This document shows positions 55,524-62,738 of a stretch of DNA of 64,000 nt, one piece after another. The DNA is from Lysobacteraceae bacterium. Lineage in GTDB: Bacteria > Bdellovibrionota > UBA1018 > JAGTJX01. The stretch lies in the NCBI GenBank assembly GCA_023657465.1, contig JAGTJX010000003.1:71436-135435 (forward strand), written 5' to 3'. Made by a program: the position numbers and the translations under genes. The first letter of the stretch is position 1. Each line of letters opens with the position of its first letter. A model generated the notes under the pieces. The model was not told where the DNA came from and made no database searches. It was given only the letters and a program-made list of their open reading frames with translations.

Positions 55524-55847
55524 GTGATTAAGTTTGAAGCCAGCGAATATAAAGTGGGTGATCGCTCTAGGCCTTTTGGTGATGGTGCCCTCGGCACTAA
55601 GCTGAGAGAACCGGTTGTTTTGGATATAAGTTATCCAATTCAATGGGTCGAGTCGAGGGTGAATTTAGCGGAGCTGGCAAAACTACGCTATTTACAGGGC
55701 TGGTCAAGGCAAAGACTGGCATCCCATTACGGGAGGACTCTTTACGCCATTACTAACTACTGCCAGAACATCAGGAAAAAGAACTTCAATCTTGAGGGGC
55801 TGACGGCAGAGGAAAAGGAGCAAATCCGATGGGTCTATCATAATTGA
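55524..55847 (+). CDS. HTH-containing protein of duplicated module, copy 1
   Basis: 107 residues from 55524, but the true start may be TTG 55620 since the first ~30 residues have no counterpart in copy 2. The conserved part (from DISYPIQWVESRV) has a likely helix-turn-helix in YLQGWSRQRLASHYGRTLYA. It is near-identical to 58354-58581, with an exact 2734-base offset. The upstream tail EYKVGDRSRPF resembles the C-terminus of the Phd antitoxin at 57504 (EYKMGDKSRLQRF), suggesting the module landed in a related antitoxin gene. Confidence 0.55.
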   Translation: MIKFEASEYKVGDRSRPFGDGALGTKLREPVVLDISYPIQWVESRVNLAELAKLRYLQGWSRQRLASHYGRTLYAITNYCQNIRKKNFNLEGLTAEEKEQIRWVYHN

Positions 55848-55870
55848 TATCAATTGCTGTGACGGCAACA
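55583..55870 (+). repeat. direct repeat copy 1 (~2.7 kb apart)
   Basis: Near-identical to 58317-58604 with no gaps at offset 2734; weaker similarity continues to about 55980. The two copies flank the IS110 transposase and the Phd toxin-antitoxin genes. Confidence 0.8.
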
Positions 55871-55984
55871 TTCTTAGCTGCTTCAACGGGGCAGCTTCCA
55901 AGAATGATTCGCGCTGTTCAGATAGCCCAAGCAAAGCTTATTAAAGATTCACAGGCAAGTAAGTGGCCGTCTATAGTGAACTAA
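55829..55984 (+). pseudogene. second gene of duplicated module, copy 1, stop at codon 5
   Basis: Counterpart of the 47-residue protein at 58563. ATG GGT CTA TCA is followed by TAA where copy 2 has AAA (Lys). The rest remains open and alike (TATFLAASTGQLPRMI; a short insertion AKLIKDSQ before ASKWP), showing selection until recently. Overlaps the first gene of the module by 19 nt. Confidence 0.65.
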
Positions 55985-56169
55985 GTCAACAAGAAAAAAC
56001 TTCTCCCTAGGATTCATTCCGATCCTTTTTATTTTTACTTAAAGCTTTTTTTACTCGGAGTTTAACTTCTGATCTAAAAATGCTTTCAAACATCTCTGCA
56101 TTAACATTGGCTATTCTGTATGCGTCTATCTGGCCTCTACATGTGTGGGCACGTTAATTTAAAGTAATA

Positions 56170-56304
56170 GAGCGGAAGGTAATCGAAAGCCTGAACTCTT
56201 AATTTAATAAAATTAGGTTAGGGCCACTTTTGAACTCTTTCCGCTAGACTTGTGAGATTGTTTTAATGGCAAAGCAATGTTAGTTCCAAAGCTAACCTCA
56301 CAAG
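56170..56304 (-). ncRNA. structured region beside IS110 transposase, candidate bridge RNA
   Basis: Nested pairings: AGCGGAA (56171-56177) with TTCCGCT (56239-56245); CTTGTGAG (56249-56256) with CTCACAAG (56297-56304), enclosing GTTAG (56279-56283) with CTAAC (56292-56296). TGAACTCTT occurs twice (56192, 56231). It ends six bases from the transposase stop on its downstream side, the place where IS1111-type elements keep their guide RNA. Bridge RNA function is an inference. Confidence 0.4.
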
Positions 56305-56309
56305 AATCC

Positions 56310-57317
56310 TTAATCTTCGATGCTGTAGTTTTTTTCAAATTCCTTTCTCTTATATTTCTTCTTTGATTTTAAAATTCCAAAACAGGTTGTTGCTATAATT
56401 CGAGCAATCGCGTGGCGTGCTTGATATGCAGGATATTTTTTTACCTTCATGAGGTAATGATAGGTTTCACCAAATTGATTTTTTGGAGATATGATCGAAA
56501 CCATAGCCGCTGTTTTAAAAACATTTTTCATCATCTTGCAGTAGCGGCCGTTTTTGCGGTAATATATTTTTCCACCACTACTGTGCTCTAACTTAATCAA
56601 TCCACAATAACTTAAAAATGCCCCCTTCGTTTCAAACCGCTTTGCGTCTACCACTCTGGATAAAATCTTCACAGAGTTGATCAGGCCAAATCCAGGAACA
56701 TCTTGTAGCAACTTTATTTCCGGGTGTTTTTTAGTGAGCAATTTAAATTGATCTTCGTACTCTTTTCGCTTTTCTTCTAAAAGCTCTAAAACATCTGCCT
56801 TTTCATTAAAAATAAAATTGGTCAACTCGTGCGAATCATCTGGAAGATCTTCTTTTTTCGAGCACCCGTAGCCTCGCAAGATTGCAAATTTTTGATTCTT
56901 GTAACCAATCACATTCAGTATCAAATCTTCGTATGCGCTCACGATTTGTCTCAAATAAACGATTTCATCTAGTTCGTGGTAAACTTCTTTTAGGTGACCG
57001 CTTCGAAGTAATCGTGCCAGTTTTTCGGCATCAATTTTATCTGTTTTTGCTCCCTCTTTTAAAAGTGCATTTCTGGTTGGATCGCAAATGATCAAGCGGT
57101 CAACTGAGCCTTTGAGTTCGGTGTACAACCAGTGCGACCAGGTGCCTTCTTCGATCGTCATTATTTTGGTGCCCTTTAGTTGTGACAAATAGGCCTTCAA
57201 GCCTTTTACATCCGCTGGACCCTCAAAAACGGTCGCTTTATCTAAATATTTTGTCATGCGCGCTACTGCCATCATTTTCAAAGACCAATCAATTCCGATA
57301 TAATGATCATAGTTCAT
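56310..57317 (-). mobile_element. IS110-family transposase gene
   Basis: 335 residues. N-terminal RuvC-like DEDD domain (YIGIDWSLKMMAVARM; MTIEEGTWSHWLY; TDKIDAEKLARLLR) and C-terminal Transposase_20 domain (LLQDVPGFGLINSVKILSRV; FLSYCGLIKLEHSSGGK; AMVSIISPK) with the late Ser region. IS110 elements have no terminal repeats, so the ends are not visible; they lie somewhere within 55985-57503. Inserted between the two copies of the small-protein module. Confidence 0.9.
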
Positions 57318-57503
57318 AGCTTTTCCCTCTTTCTTTTCCTTTTATAGGTTCGTTCAAACCACTAATCGGAAGACTTGGGGGAAAAGCTGTGTTCACTATT
57401 TATCGAAGGCGATGAGTTTACCAAGTCGATGATAAGATGACTAAAAAATGATGTGTACGCATATAGGTACTCATGTTATGCTTGGGTTAAGTGAGGTGAT
57501 TTT

Positions 57504-57758
57504 ATGGAATCCACATCCCCTAGAAGTTTTAGAGCAAATTTGAAAGACTACATGGAAATGGCAGAGGAAAAGCCCATCCGCATTCAAAAGCGCGAGGGTA
57601 ATGCCTGCGTTTTGATGTCTGAGGAATATTACGAAGGGCTTTTGAGTGAAATTTCCTCCCTTCAGAAAAGCTTAGTTTCCGCTAATGAGGTAATTAAAGG
57701 CGAAACCACTGAATATAAAATGGGCGATAAATCTCGCCTTCAACGATTCAAGAAATAA
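57504..57758 (+). CDS. Phd/YefM-family antitoxin
   Basis: 84 residues. The Phd/YefM fold shows SPRSFRANLKDYMEMAEEKPIRIQKREGN and VLMSEEYYEGLLSEI in the usual order, then a helical C-terminus that would bind the toxin. It likely represses its own promoter. The next coding frame (toxin) overlaps its 3' end. Confidence 0.8.
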   Translation: MESTSPRSFRANLKDYMEMAEEKPIRIQKREGNACVLMSEEYYEGLLSEISSLQKSLVSANEVIKGETTEYKMGDKSRLQRFKK

Positions 57759-58108
57759 ATTTCATCAAAACCCCGCAGTTTGATGCAGATCAACTTCGGA
57801 TCGAAGACCATATTTTTGAATCCAACGATCGCGAAGTAAAATTTGTTGAAAAGTTCATTGATGAGCTGGATGCAGCCATTCAGTGGCTTGGGCTGAACGC
57901 CACTACTCCAAAAGAAGATGAGATGGGTGATCGCTCTTGGCCTTTTTATCGTAACCAACAAGGTCTATTTCGCTATCGTCTAAAGTATCTTGCAGTGAAC
58001 TCACCCAAGGCCACCATCATTTTAAAACGCATTATTGATAACCGTGAACAGAATTTGGATATTTACCCAGTTCATAAGTTGGATAGTTTTTCTTCAGACG
58101 ATGAATAA
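57746..58108 (+). CDS. RelE/ParE-like toxin with no canonical start codon
   Basis: About 120 residues from around 57746. The frame encodes INFIKTPQFDADQLRIED, a helical EVKFVEKFIDELDAAIQWLG, and a C-terminal DRSWPFYRNQQGLFRYRLKYLAVN and IILKRIIDNREQNLD, a helix-strand pattern compatible with RelE/ParE toxins. No ATG, GTG or TTG precedes the conserved region; ATT 57746 or ATA 57755 overlapping the antitoxin end are the candidates, while ATG 57923 would remove half the fold. A mutated start may have silenced it. Confidence 0.55.
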   Translation: MQEINFIKTPQFDADQLRIEDHIFESNDREVKFVEKFIDELDAAIQWLGLNATTPKEDEMGDRSWPFYRNQQGLFRYRLKYLAVNSPKATIILKRIIDNREQNLDIYPVHKLDSFSSDDE

Positions 58109-58111
58109 AAA

Positions 58112-58140
58112 CGGCCCAAGATTTTTAAGGTCTCAGGCCG
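58112..58140 (+). terminator. hairpin after toxin gene
   Basis: CGGCC (58112-58116) with GGCCG (58136-58140), then CTTTG. The loop contains AGATTTTTAAGGTCTC, shared with the terminator at 59511-59543. Confidence 0.45.
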
Positions 58141-58245
58141 CTTTGAAATTGCTTATCTTGATGAACGTAACTTGCGCTAATCTCTAGGGATTTAGTTTAT
58201 CTTTCCGACTTCAGCAAGGCCCACAAATTTTAATGCACAATCCGA

Positions 58246-58581
58246 TTGATGCTTGTGAAAAAGCAAACCAACCTTACGTTCTTCAAGTTGGAAGCGAAAT
58301 CACCCCAATTCAATAGTGGTGCCCTCGGCACTAAGCTAAGAGAACCGGTTGTTATGGATATAAGCTATCCAATTCAATGGGTCGAGTCGAGGGTGAATTT
58401 AGCGGAGCTGGCAAAACTACGCTATTTACAGGGCTGGTCACGGCAAAGACTGGCATCCCATTACGGGAGGACTCTTTACGCTATTACCAACTACTGCCAG
58501 AACATCAGGAAAAAGAATTTTAACCTTGATGGACTGACGGAAGCGGAAAAGGAGCAAATCCGATGGGCTTATCAAAATTGA
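58246..58581 (+). CDS. HTH-containing protein of duplicated module, copy 2
   Basis: 111 residues if started at 58246, or 75 from ATG 58354 (position matched by TTG 55620 in copy 1, so more likely). The conserved part runs DISYPIQWVESRVNLAEL, YLQGWSRQRLASHYGRTLYA, then TNYCQNIRKKNFNL. The WSRQRLASHYG helix-turn-helix suggests DNA binding. Followed by an overlapping 47-residue gene, then a serine recombinase, which may be partner functions. Confidence 0.55.
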   Translation: MMLVKKQTNLTFFKLEAKSPQFNSGALGTKLREPVVMDISYPIQWVESRVNLAELAKLRYLQGWSRQRLASHYGRTLYAITNYCQNIRKKNFNLDGLTEAEKEQIRWAYQN

Positions 58582-58604
58582 CATCAATTGCAGTTGCTGC
58601 AACT
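58317..58604 (+). repeat. direct repeat copy 2
   Basis: Partner of 55583-55870 with constant offset 2734. Differences are scattered single bases, several at third codon positions, so both were under protein-level selection. Confidence 0.8.
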
Positions 58605-58706
58605 TTTCTGGCTGCCTCTACTGGACAGCTTCCAAGGTTGCTTAAAACAGTAAGAATTGCTCAGGCAAGCAAATGGCCCAAGGGCATGACCCTGCCTAGC
58701 CGATAA
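58563..58706 (+). CDS. 47-residue protein of the duplicated module, copy 2
   Basis: MGLSKLTSIAVAATFLAAS then TGQLPRLLKTVRIAQASKWP. A short hydrophobic run (IAVAATFLAAS) precedes a basic helical end. It overlaps the preceding gene by 19 nt. Conservation in copy 1 (apart from a stop at codon 5) supports that this short frame is real. No family known to me. Confidence 0.5.
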   Translation: MGLSKLTSIAVAATFLAASTGQLPRLLKTVRIAQASKWPKGMTLPSR

Positions 58707-58770
58707 AAAGAAAAGACCACGTGCGCGATCCCATGATTTTTCAGTTTTTAAAATTTAAACGGAGAAGTTC

Positions 58771-59501
58771 ATGTCAAAAAAAATCGCACTCTATTGCAGA
58801 GTCAGTACAGGAAACCAATCAACAGGCCTTGAGGCCCAAGTTCGAGCATTACGGGACTATTGCTCCCGAAATGCAATTTCAGATTATGTGATCTATGAAG
58901 ATGAAAACCAATCGGGAGTAAGCAATCCCGTCCAAGCCTTGATCGAATGATGAAAGATGTTCGATCTGGGTTGATTGAAAAAGTGATTGTTTATAGCTTC
59001 AGCCGCTATGCCCGATCTGTTTCCCATTTGCTTAGAGCCTTAGAGGAATTCAGAAAAATGAATGTGGGTTTTGTTTCCATCACAGAATCGATCGACACTA
59101 ATACTCCGCTGGGTGCAGCGGTCTTCACCATTTTGGGAGCTGTTGCCCAACTCGAAAGGGATCTGATCGCTGAGAGGGTCCGTAATGGATTGGCCAACGC
59201 CAAAGCGAAGGGCATCCGTATCGGTCACCTCAAAACTCGTGATAGCGATTTAATTCGCAAGCTCCGAGCTTCGGGAATGACCTATCGACAAATAGCTACA
59301 ATTGCCAAGTGTTCATCGGGTGCTGTATCGGCGGAACTACGAGCTTTGAAGGCTGAAAAGCAAAAGACGGTGGAATCCAAACTTGAAATGGAAGCGAAGC
59401 CGATGATGCAAAATCCAGCAAAGGCAAGTGAACAAAACGCCATGAAAGAATTGGATTTTCCAGTCGAAGAAATGAAAATTGAACTCGATTTCGCATCTTA
59501 A
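58771..59501 (+). pseudogene. serine recombinase (resolvase/invertase), split by a frameshift
   Basis: ATG 58771 with GGAG upstream begins MSKKIALYCRVSTGNQS (catalytic Ser), reaching TGA at 58948. The next frame opens at 58947 (ATGA overlap) and carries the rest of the catalytic domain (IVYSFSRYARSVSHLLRALEEF; LERDLIAERVRNGLANAKAKG) and a C-terminal HTH (TYRQIATIAKCSSGAV). One lost base near 58925-58932 explains the split. Small-resolvase size overall (~245 residues). Either decayed or translated as two coupled pieces. Confidence 0.7.
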
Positions 59502-59510
59502 AAACTAAAA

Positions 59511-59543
59511 GCCGGATGGAGATTTTTAAGGTCTCCATCCGGC
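59511..59543 (+). terminator. strong 12-bp terminator hairpin after recombinase
   Basis: GCCGGATGGAGA (59511-59522) and TCTCCATCCGGC (59532-59543) with a 9-base loop TTTTTAAGG; downstream is T-rich but broken. Confidence 0.7.
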
Positions 59544-59614
59544 CTAATTTCATTTATCTTTTAGAGCAAAAATCTAGTTAAAACCTAGTGGTTTAGGAGC
59601 AAACTTTGAATGTC

Positions 59615-59655
59615 TTGACAAAAGAATTATTGGTAAGTATACTTACTAATAATTC
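59615..59655 (+). promoter_or_regulatory. sigma-70 promoter overlapped by a 32-bp MarR-type operator
   Basis: TTGACA (59615-59620), 17 bases, TATACT (59638-59643). Superimposed palindrome 59624-59655: GAATTATTGGTAAGTA / TACTTACTAATAATTC, one mismatch in 16 pairs. The operator covers the -10 box and the downstream MarR gene is the obvious regulator. A GGAGG ribosome binding site follows before ATG 59676. Confidence 0.85.
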
Positions 59656-59675
59656 AGGATAACAGTGGAGGCAAA

Positions 59676-60095
59676 ATGAAAACTTATACATATAGTAAAA
59701 AAGTATCAAATATAGATATTAATAAACTTTGGAATGTTTGGTCAGATATAAATCAATGGAATACATGGCAAGACGATCTAGATTATGCAACTCTGGAGGG
59801 TGAATTTAAAGAAGGTAATTCCTTTATCTTAAAACCAAAAGGAGGCCCCAAAGTTAGAATTCAACTTTTAAAAGTTGTGCCTAATAAGCAATTTGTCGAT
59901 CTTACAACATTTCCTTTAGCTAAAATGTACGGTGATCATAATTTTATTGTTCGTGGAGAAGAAGTCGAAATTAAAACGACTATGACAATTGAAGGCCCAT
60001 TAGCATTTTTGTGGAACAAAATTGTGATGGAGGGAATAATTAAGAAGCTAGACGGCCAAACTGATAGTCTAATTAAGAAAGCTACTAAAGGTTAA
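59676..60095 (+). CDS. SRPBCC-family protein
   Basis: 139 residues with the polyketide-cyclase/AHSA1-like fold: DINKLWNVWSDINQWNTW, strand region GNSFILKPKGGPKVRIQLL, and a C-terminal helix (GIIKKLDGQTDSLIKKATK). No signal. First gene of the MarR/EVE operon. It may bind a small hydrophobic molecule, perhaps the MarR ligand or its product; this is inference. Confidence 0.7.
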   Translation: MKTYTYSKKVSNIDINKLWNVWSDINQWNTWQDDLDYATLEGEFKEGNSFILKPKGGPKVRIQLLKVVPNKQFVDLTTFPLAKMYGDHNFIVRGEEVEIKTTMTIEGPLAFLWNKIVMEGIIKKLDGQTDSLIKKATKG

Positions 60096-60099
60096 TTTA

Positions 60100-60516
60100 G
60101 TGAAATACTGGTTAGGAATTGTCTCTAAGGAGCATGTATTAATAGGTAAAACGGAAGGTTTTGCACAAGTGTGCCACGGTAAACGAGCACCACTTGCAAA
60201 AATGAAAAAAGATGATTGGCTTATTTATTATTCACCAGGAAATAAAATGGGTAAATCTGATCTTCAAGCTTTTACCGCTATCGGCCGAGTTCCAGATGAT
60301 CATGTTTTTCAATTTAAAATGTTTGAGGATTTTATACCTTTTAGACGTAAAATATATTATTTAAATTCAAAAGAAGTAATGCTTGTTTCTATTAAATCGC
60401 AGCTTGATTTTACTCAAGAAAAGAATTGGGGATATCAATTGCGACGTGGTTTAGTAGAACTTTCAAAAGAGGATTTTATGACTATTGCTAATTCTATGGA
60501 TGTTGAAGTTGAATAA
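60100..60516 (+). CDS. EVE-domain (UPF0310/PUA-like) protein
   Basis: 138 residues from GTG 60100. The EVE domain (WLGIVSKEHVLIGKTEGFAQVCHGKR; MKKDDWLIYYSPG; LQAFTAIGRV; FRRKIYYLNSKEV) fills the protein. EVE domains bind modified bases or act in nucleic-acid sensing. Overlaps the MarR gene by about 17 nt. GTG follows the previous gene after 4 bases. Confidence 0.8.
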   Translation: MKYWLGIVSKEHVLIGKTEGFAQVCHGKRAPLAKMKKDDWLIYYSPGNKMGKSDLQAFTAIGRVPDDHVFQFKMFEDFIPFRRKIYYLNSKEVMLVSIKSQLDFTQEKNWGYQLRRGLVELSKEDFMTIANSMDVEVE

Positions 60517-60973
60517 AAAGCTAAATACTAAATTTGATTCAGCAGAATCAAGCCCAGGATTTCTATTTTGGAAGGTTGCCAATCTACATCAAAGACTCCA
60601 GCGTCAGGTTTTAAAAGATTTAGATATTTCACCTACTCAATATTCTCTCTTGGCATGCTACTTTTTTTTAAAAACGCCTACTAAACTTCCAACCCAATCA
60701 GATATCTGTGAATTGGCCGGATTAGATAAAATGTTAGTGTCAGATACAACAAAGGCATTACTCAGAAAAAAACTAGTTAGTAAAAAAACCAATAAAGATG
60801 ATCAACGGTCATTTTTTATTGAGTTAACTGACGAAGGAAAATCTATTTGCAATAAGGCAGTAAAATTAATTGAAGTTCTAGATGATGAGTTCTTTGCCTT
60901 AACTGGAAATACGAAAATTTTTCATGAAATGCTACATCGGATTGAATCACGCGCAACAATCTTAAAAAAATAA
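60500..60973 (+). CDS. MarR-family regulator
   Basis: 157 residues from ATG 60500 (TTG 60509 is an alternative). Winged helix typical of MarR: YSLLACYFFLKTPTKLPTQSDICELAGLDKMLVSDTTKALLRKKLVSKKTNKDDQR (wing), flanked by helices LFWKVANLHQRLQRQVL and IEVLDDEFFALTG for dimerisation. Last gene of the operon, so it is autorepressed by the palindrome at 59624-59655 in the usual pattern. Confidence 0.85.
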   Translation: MLKLNKKLNTKFDSAESSPGFLFWKVANLHQRLQRQVLKDLDISPTQYSLLACYFFLKTPTKLPTQSDICELAGLDKMLVSDTTKALLRKKLVSKKTNKDDQRSFFIELTDEGKSICNKAVKLIEVLDDEFFALTGNTKIFHEMLHRIESRATILKK

Positions 60974-61496
60974 ATTTATATTATAACTACCATTTTATAA
61001 TTTGCATTGTACGGTGAAGATGCATCGGTACCCATTTTAGTGTTCATATTAATAATGCTTCCCGAGCATCCAACGGCCACGAGCCCTTAGTGTTTCGATC
61101 CAGCCGGACTCATGGGTTATAGCTCGATCAATTTATTAAACAATCGCAATTCAACATATCGCATCAATTTACTCAAGGCCAAACCACTGAACACGTAATT
61201 TCTTCATGGGTAGGCGGGACTTCAACGCCAAAATAAATCAGAATTTTTTTGAAACAAGTGTCTCACTACAGAGACATGAGACACATTTTTTGATGGTTTT
61301 TTCCGACTTGTAGTGATTTTTATAATTAAAAACAAGTACTTGACGTGTCTCACAATTCTTGTGAAACAACTGTCTCAAAATTTTTTCCGTGAGACACTTG
61401 TCTCTGTCCAAAACCCCATAAAAACAATCACTTCTGCATGGCTACTGCTGTCATAGAACTTGGCACGGGCTTGCAATAGGACTTATAGAGATTTTT
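60974..61496. other. 523-base gene-poor region with TGTCTCA repeats
   Basis: No gene supported at 60974-61250. From 61251 to 61404 a motif recurs: TGAAACAAGTGTCTCA (61251-61266), TGAGACAC (61278-61285), GTGTCTCAC (61345-61353), TGAAACAACTGTCTCA (61362-61377) and inverted GTGAGACACTTGTCTC (61389-61404). It is an iteron-like or operator array upstream of the broken replication-relaxation-like gene. Confidence 0.6.
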
Positions 61497-61509
61497 AGGA
61501 GGTAAAAGA

Positions 61510-62263
61510 ATGAAGTAACCAACTGGACATAAAATTTCTGAAAACGTTTATCAGTCGCTGAGGTTCGTAGCGAAGGTCGGCGTGATGACGAGGGCCACTT
61601 GGTACGAGCTATTTGGATCAGGGTCTCTTCGATGGAAGCAAAAGCAGCTTCAGCATCTAGTTGAGTTAGGGATCTTTAAGCTGCATCCATGTACACATGT
61701 TCAAGATGTTGTGGCCATAGGTGAACTTGGCAAAAAAAATCATGCAAGACCTTCAAAGGAATTACGTGGCTTCAATTTCGGCACAATTCATCGAGCATGA
61801 TGAAACTGTTGGGCGTGGGCGTTGGAGGCTAGAACAGGCCCGCGTCTGTGACAAGTGGCTCACTGATAAAGAACTAAAAGCAGTGGATTCAAAAACATTC
61901 AAACTCAATCTGAAGGGAACTGGCGATAAATTCCCTGACGCTATTTTTAGATTATCAAGCCATTCCGGTGGACAAATGGTGGCGCTCGAATACGAAAAAA
62001 CGGCCAAGAATAATTGGCGCTACAACAAAGCGATCATGGCCTACAGTGACTCATATAACTTTCATTACATTCTTTATGTAGTCGAATCAGATGGAATCGA
62101 AACCGCTGTTAAACGTGCCATGACTTTTATTGGCGATTGCCAACTCAACTCAAAAATTGGCTTTATTCATGCGAAAGATTGGAAACAAGATCCAGCAACT
62201 GCACCCATCAGGGGAAGACTTAATATCACTCACCTTGGAGGTCTTATGCAAAATGTAGCGTGA
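61510..62263 (+). pseudogene. replication-relaxation-like (Mob-associated) gene, two lesions
   Basis: ATG 61510 sits 7 bases after an AGGAGG site, but codon 3 is TAA. The frame then reads KISENVYQSLRFVAKVGVMTRATWYELF, a winged-helix start, to the A8 run at 61732-61739 where one base must be dropped; the other frame continues KKIMQDLQRNYVASIS and KFPDAIFRLSSHSGGQMVALEYEKTAKN, matching replication-relaxation proteins of mobile elements. Decayed, or expressed only after slippage. Downstream small genes and a recombinase are probably the same element. Confidence 0.6.
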
Positions 62264-62266
62264 GGA

Positions 62267-62303
62267 GACTTGTTCGCGAGCTAGTACAGCAGACGAACAA
62301 GTC
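62267..62303. repeat. 10-bp inverted repeat after the broken gene
   Basis: GACTTGTTCG (62267-62276) and CGAACAAGTC (62294-62303) with a 17-base loop, 3 bases after the stop at 62263. Terminator-like in position, but no T tract. Confidence 0.55.
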
Positions 62304-62359
62304 CATAAAACAAAAACAGGTAAGAAATTTGAATTTTTATTTTTAATTTGAAGAACTTG

Positions 62360-62471
62360 CCGCCGCCAATTCACACGCCTCCTTTCGAGAAGCATCCGTG
62401 ACCACTCCCCCCCCAACGATGTTGAGAGGAAGTGGTCACGGATGGAAAGTTCGGGCGTGATGGGGCGGCGG
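62360..62471. ncRNA. long near-continuous hairpin, candidate structured RNA
   Basis: Four stacked stems: CCGCCGCC/GGCGGCGG (62360-62367/62464-62471), CACGCC/GGCGTG (62374-62379/62454-62459), CTTTC/GAAAG (62382-62386/62445-62449) and a perfect 14-bp CATCCGTGACCACT/AGTGGTCACGGATG (62393-62406/62431-62444), loop beginning C8. Lies in the leader of the recombinase operon; could be a regulatory RNA, an attenuator, or a replication or transfer origin. Confidence 0.6.
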
Positions 62472-62512
62472 TATAAAGACTAATTGAGCAAACTAATGAA
62501 GGAGAAAAAAGA

Positions 62513-62614
62513 ATGGTAGAACAAAAAAGTTTAGGGGTAATCCATGGCAAAGTCGTGGGGAGACGTAACAGTATTAAATTTAAGAGAAAAAGAAATCGAA
62601 AAGAAGGTCTATGA
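62513..62614 (+). CDS. short basic peptide (33 residues)
   Basis: ATG 62513 is preceded by AAGGAG with 8-base spacing, better than the site for the next frame. Sequence MVEQKSLGVIHGKVVGRRN then Lys/Arg-rich. It overlaps the 64-residue frame at 62544 in another frame. It may be a leader peptide or a nucleic-acid-binding microprotein; low certainty because of its size. Confidence 0.35.
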   Translation: MVEQKSLGVIHGKVVGRRNSIKFKRKRNRKEGL

Positions 62615-62738
62615 GCAAATGCTTGAAGAGGTGGCAAGAATGATTTATGATGAGGTCTGCCAGCTCCATAAAAATTCAAATCTCGACTCGTTAACTTTAG
62701 AAGATGAAATCTTACAAAGGACGGGAACAGATGCTTAA
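62544..62738 (+). CDS. small helical protein upstream of the large recombinase
   Basis: 64 residues (VLNLREKEIEKKVYEQMLEEVARMIYDE, then LHKNSNLDSLTLEDEI), acidic and helical with no known family. Its end overlaps the recombinase start by 8 nt, so translation is coupled; it could be a recombination directionality or accessory factor. Ribosome binding region AGGGG is nearby. Confidence 0.45.
   Translation: MAKSWGDVTVLNLREKEIEKKVYEQMLEEVARMIYDEVCQLHKNSNLDSLTLEDEILQRTGTDA

Noticed and set aside
61251-61404. Repeated TGTCTCA motifs as a CRISPR array
   Set aside because: Repeats are short, in both orientations and unevenly spaced, with no spacer pattern and no cas genes.
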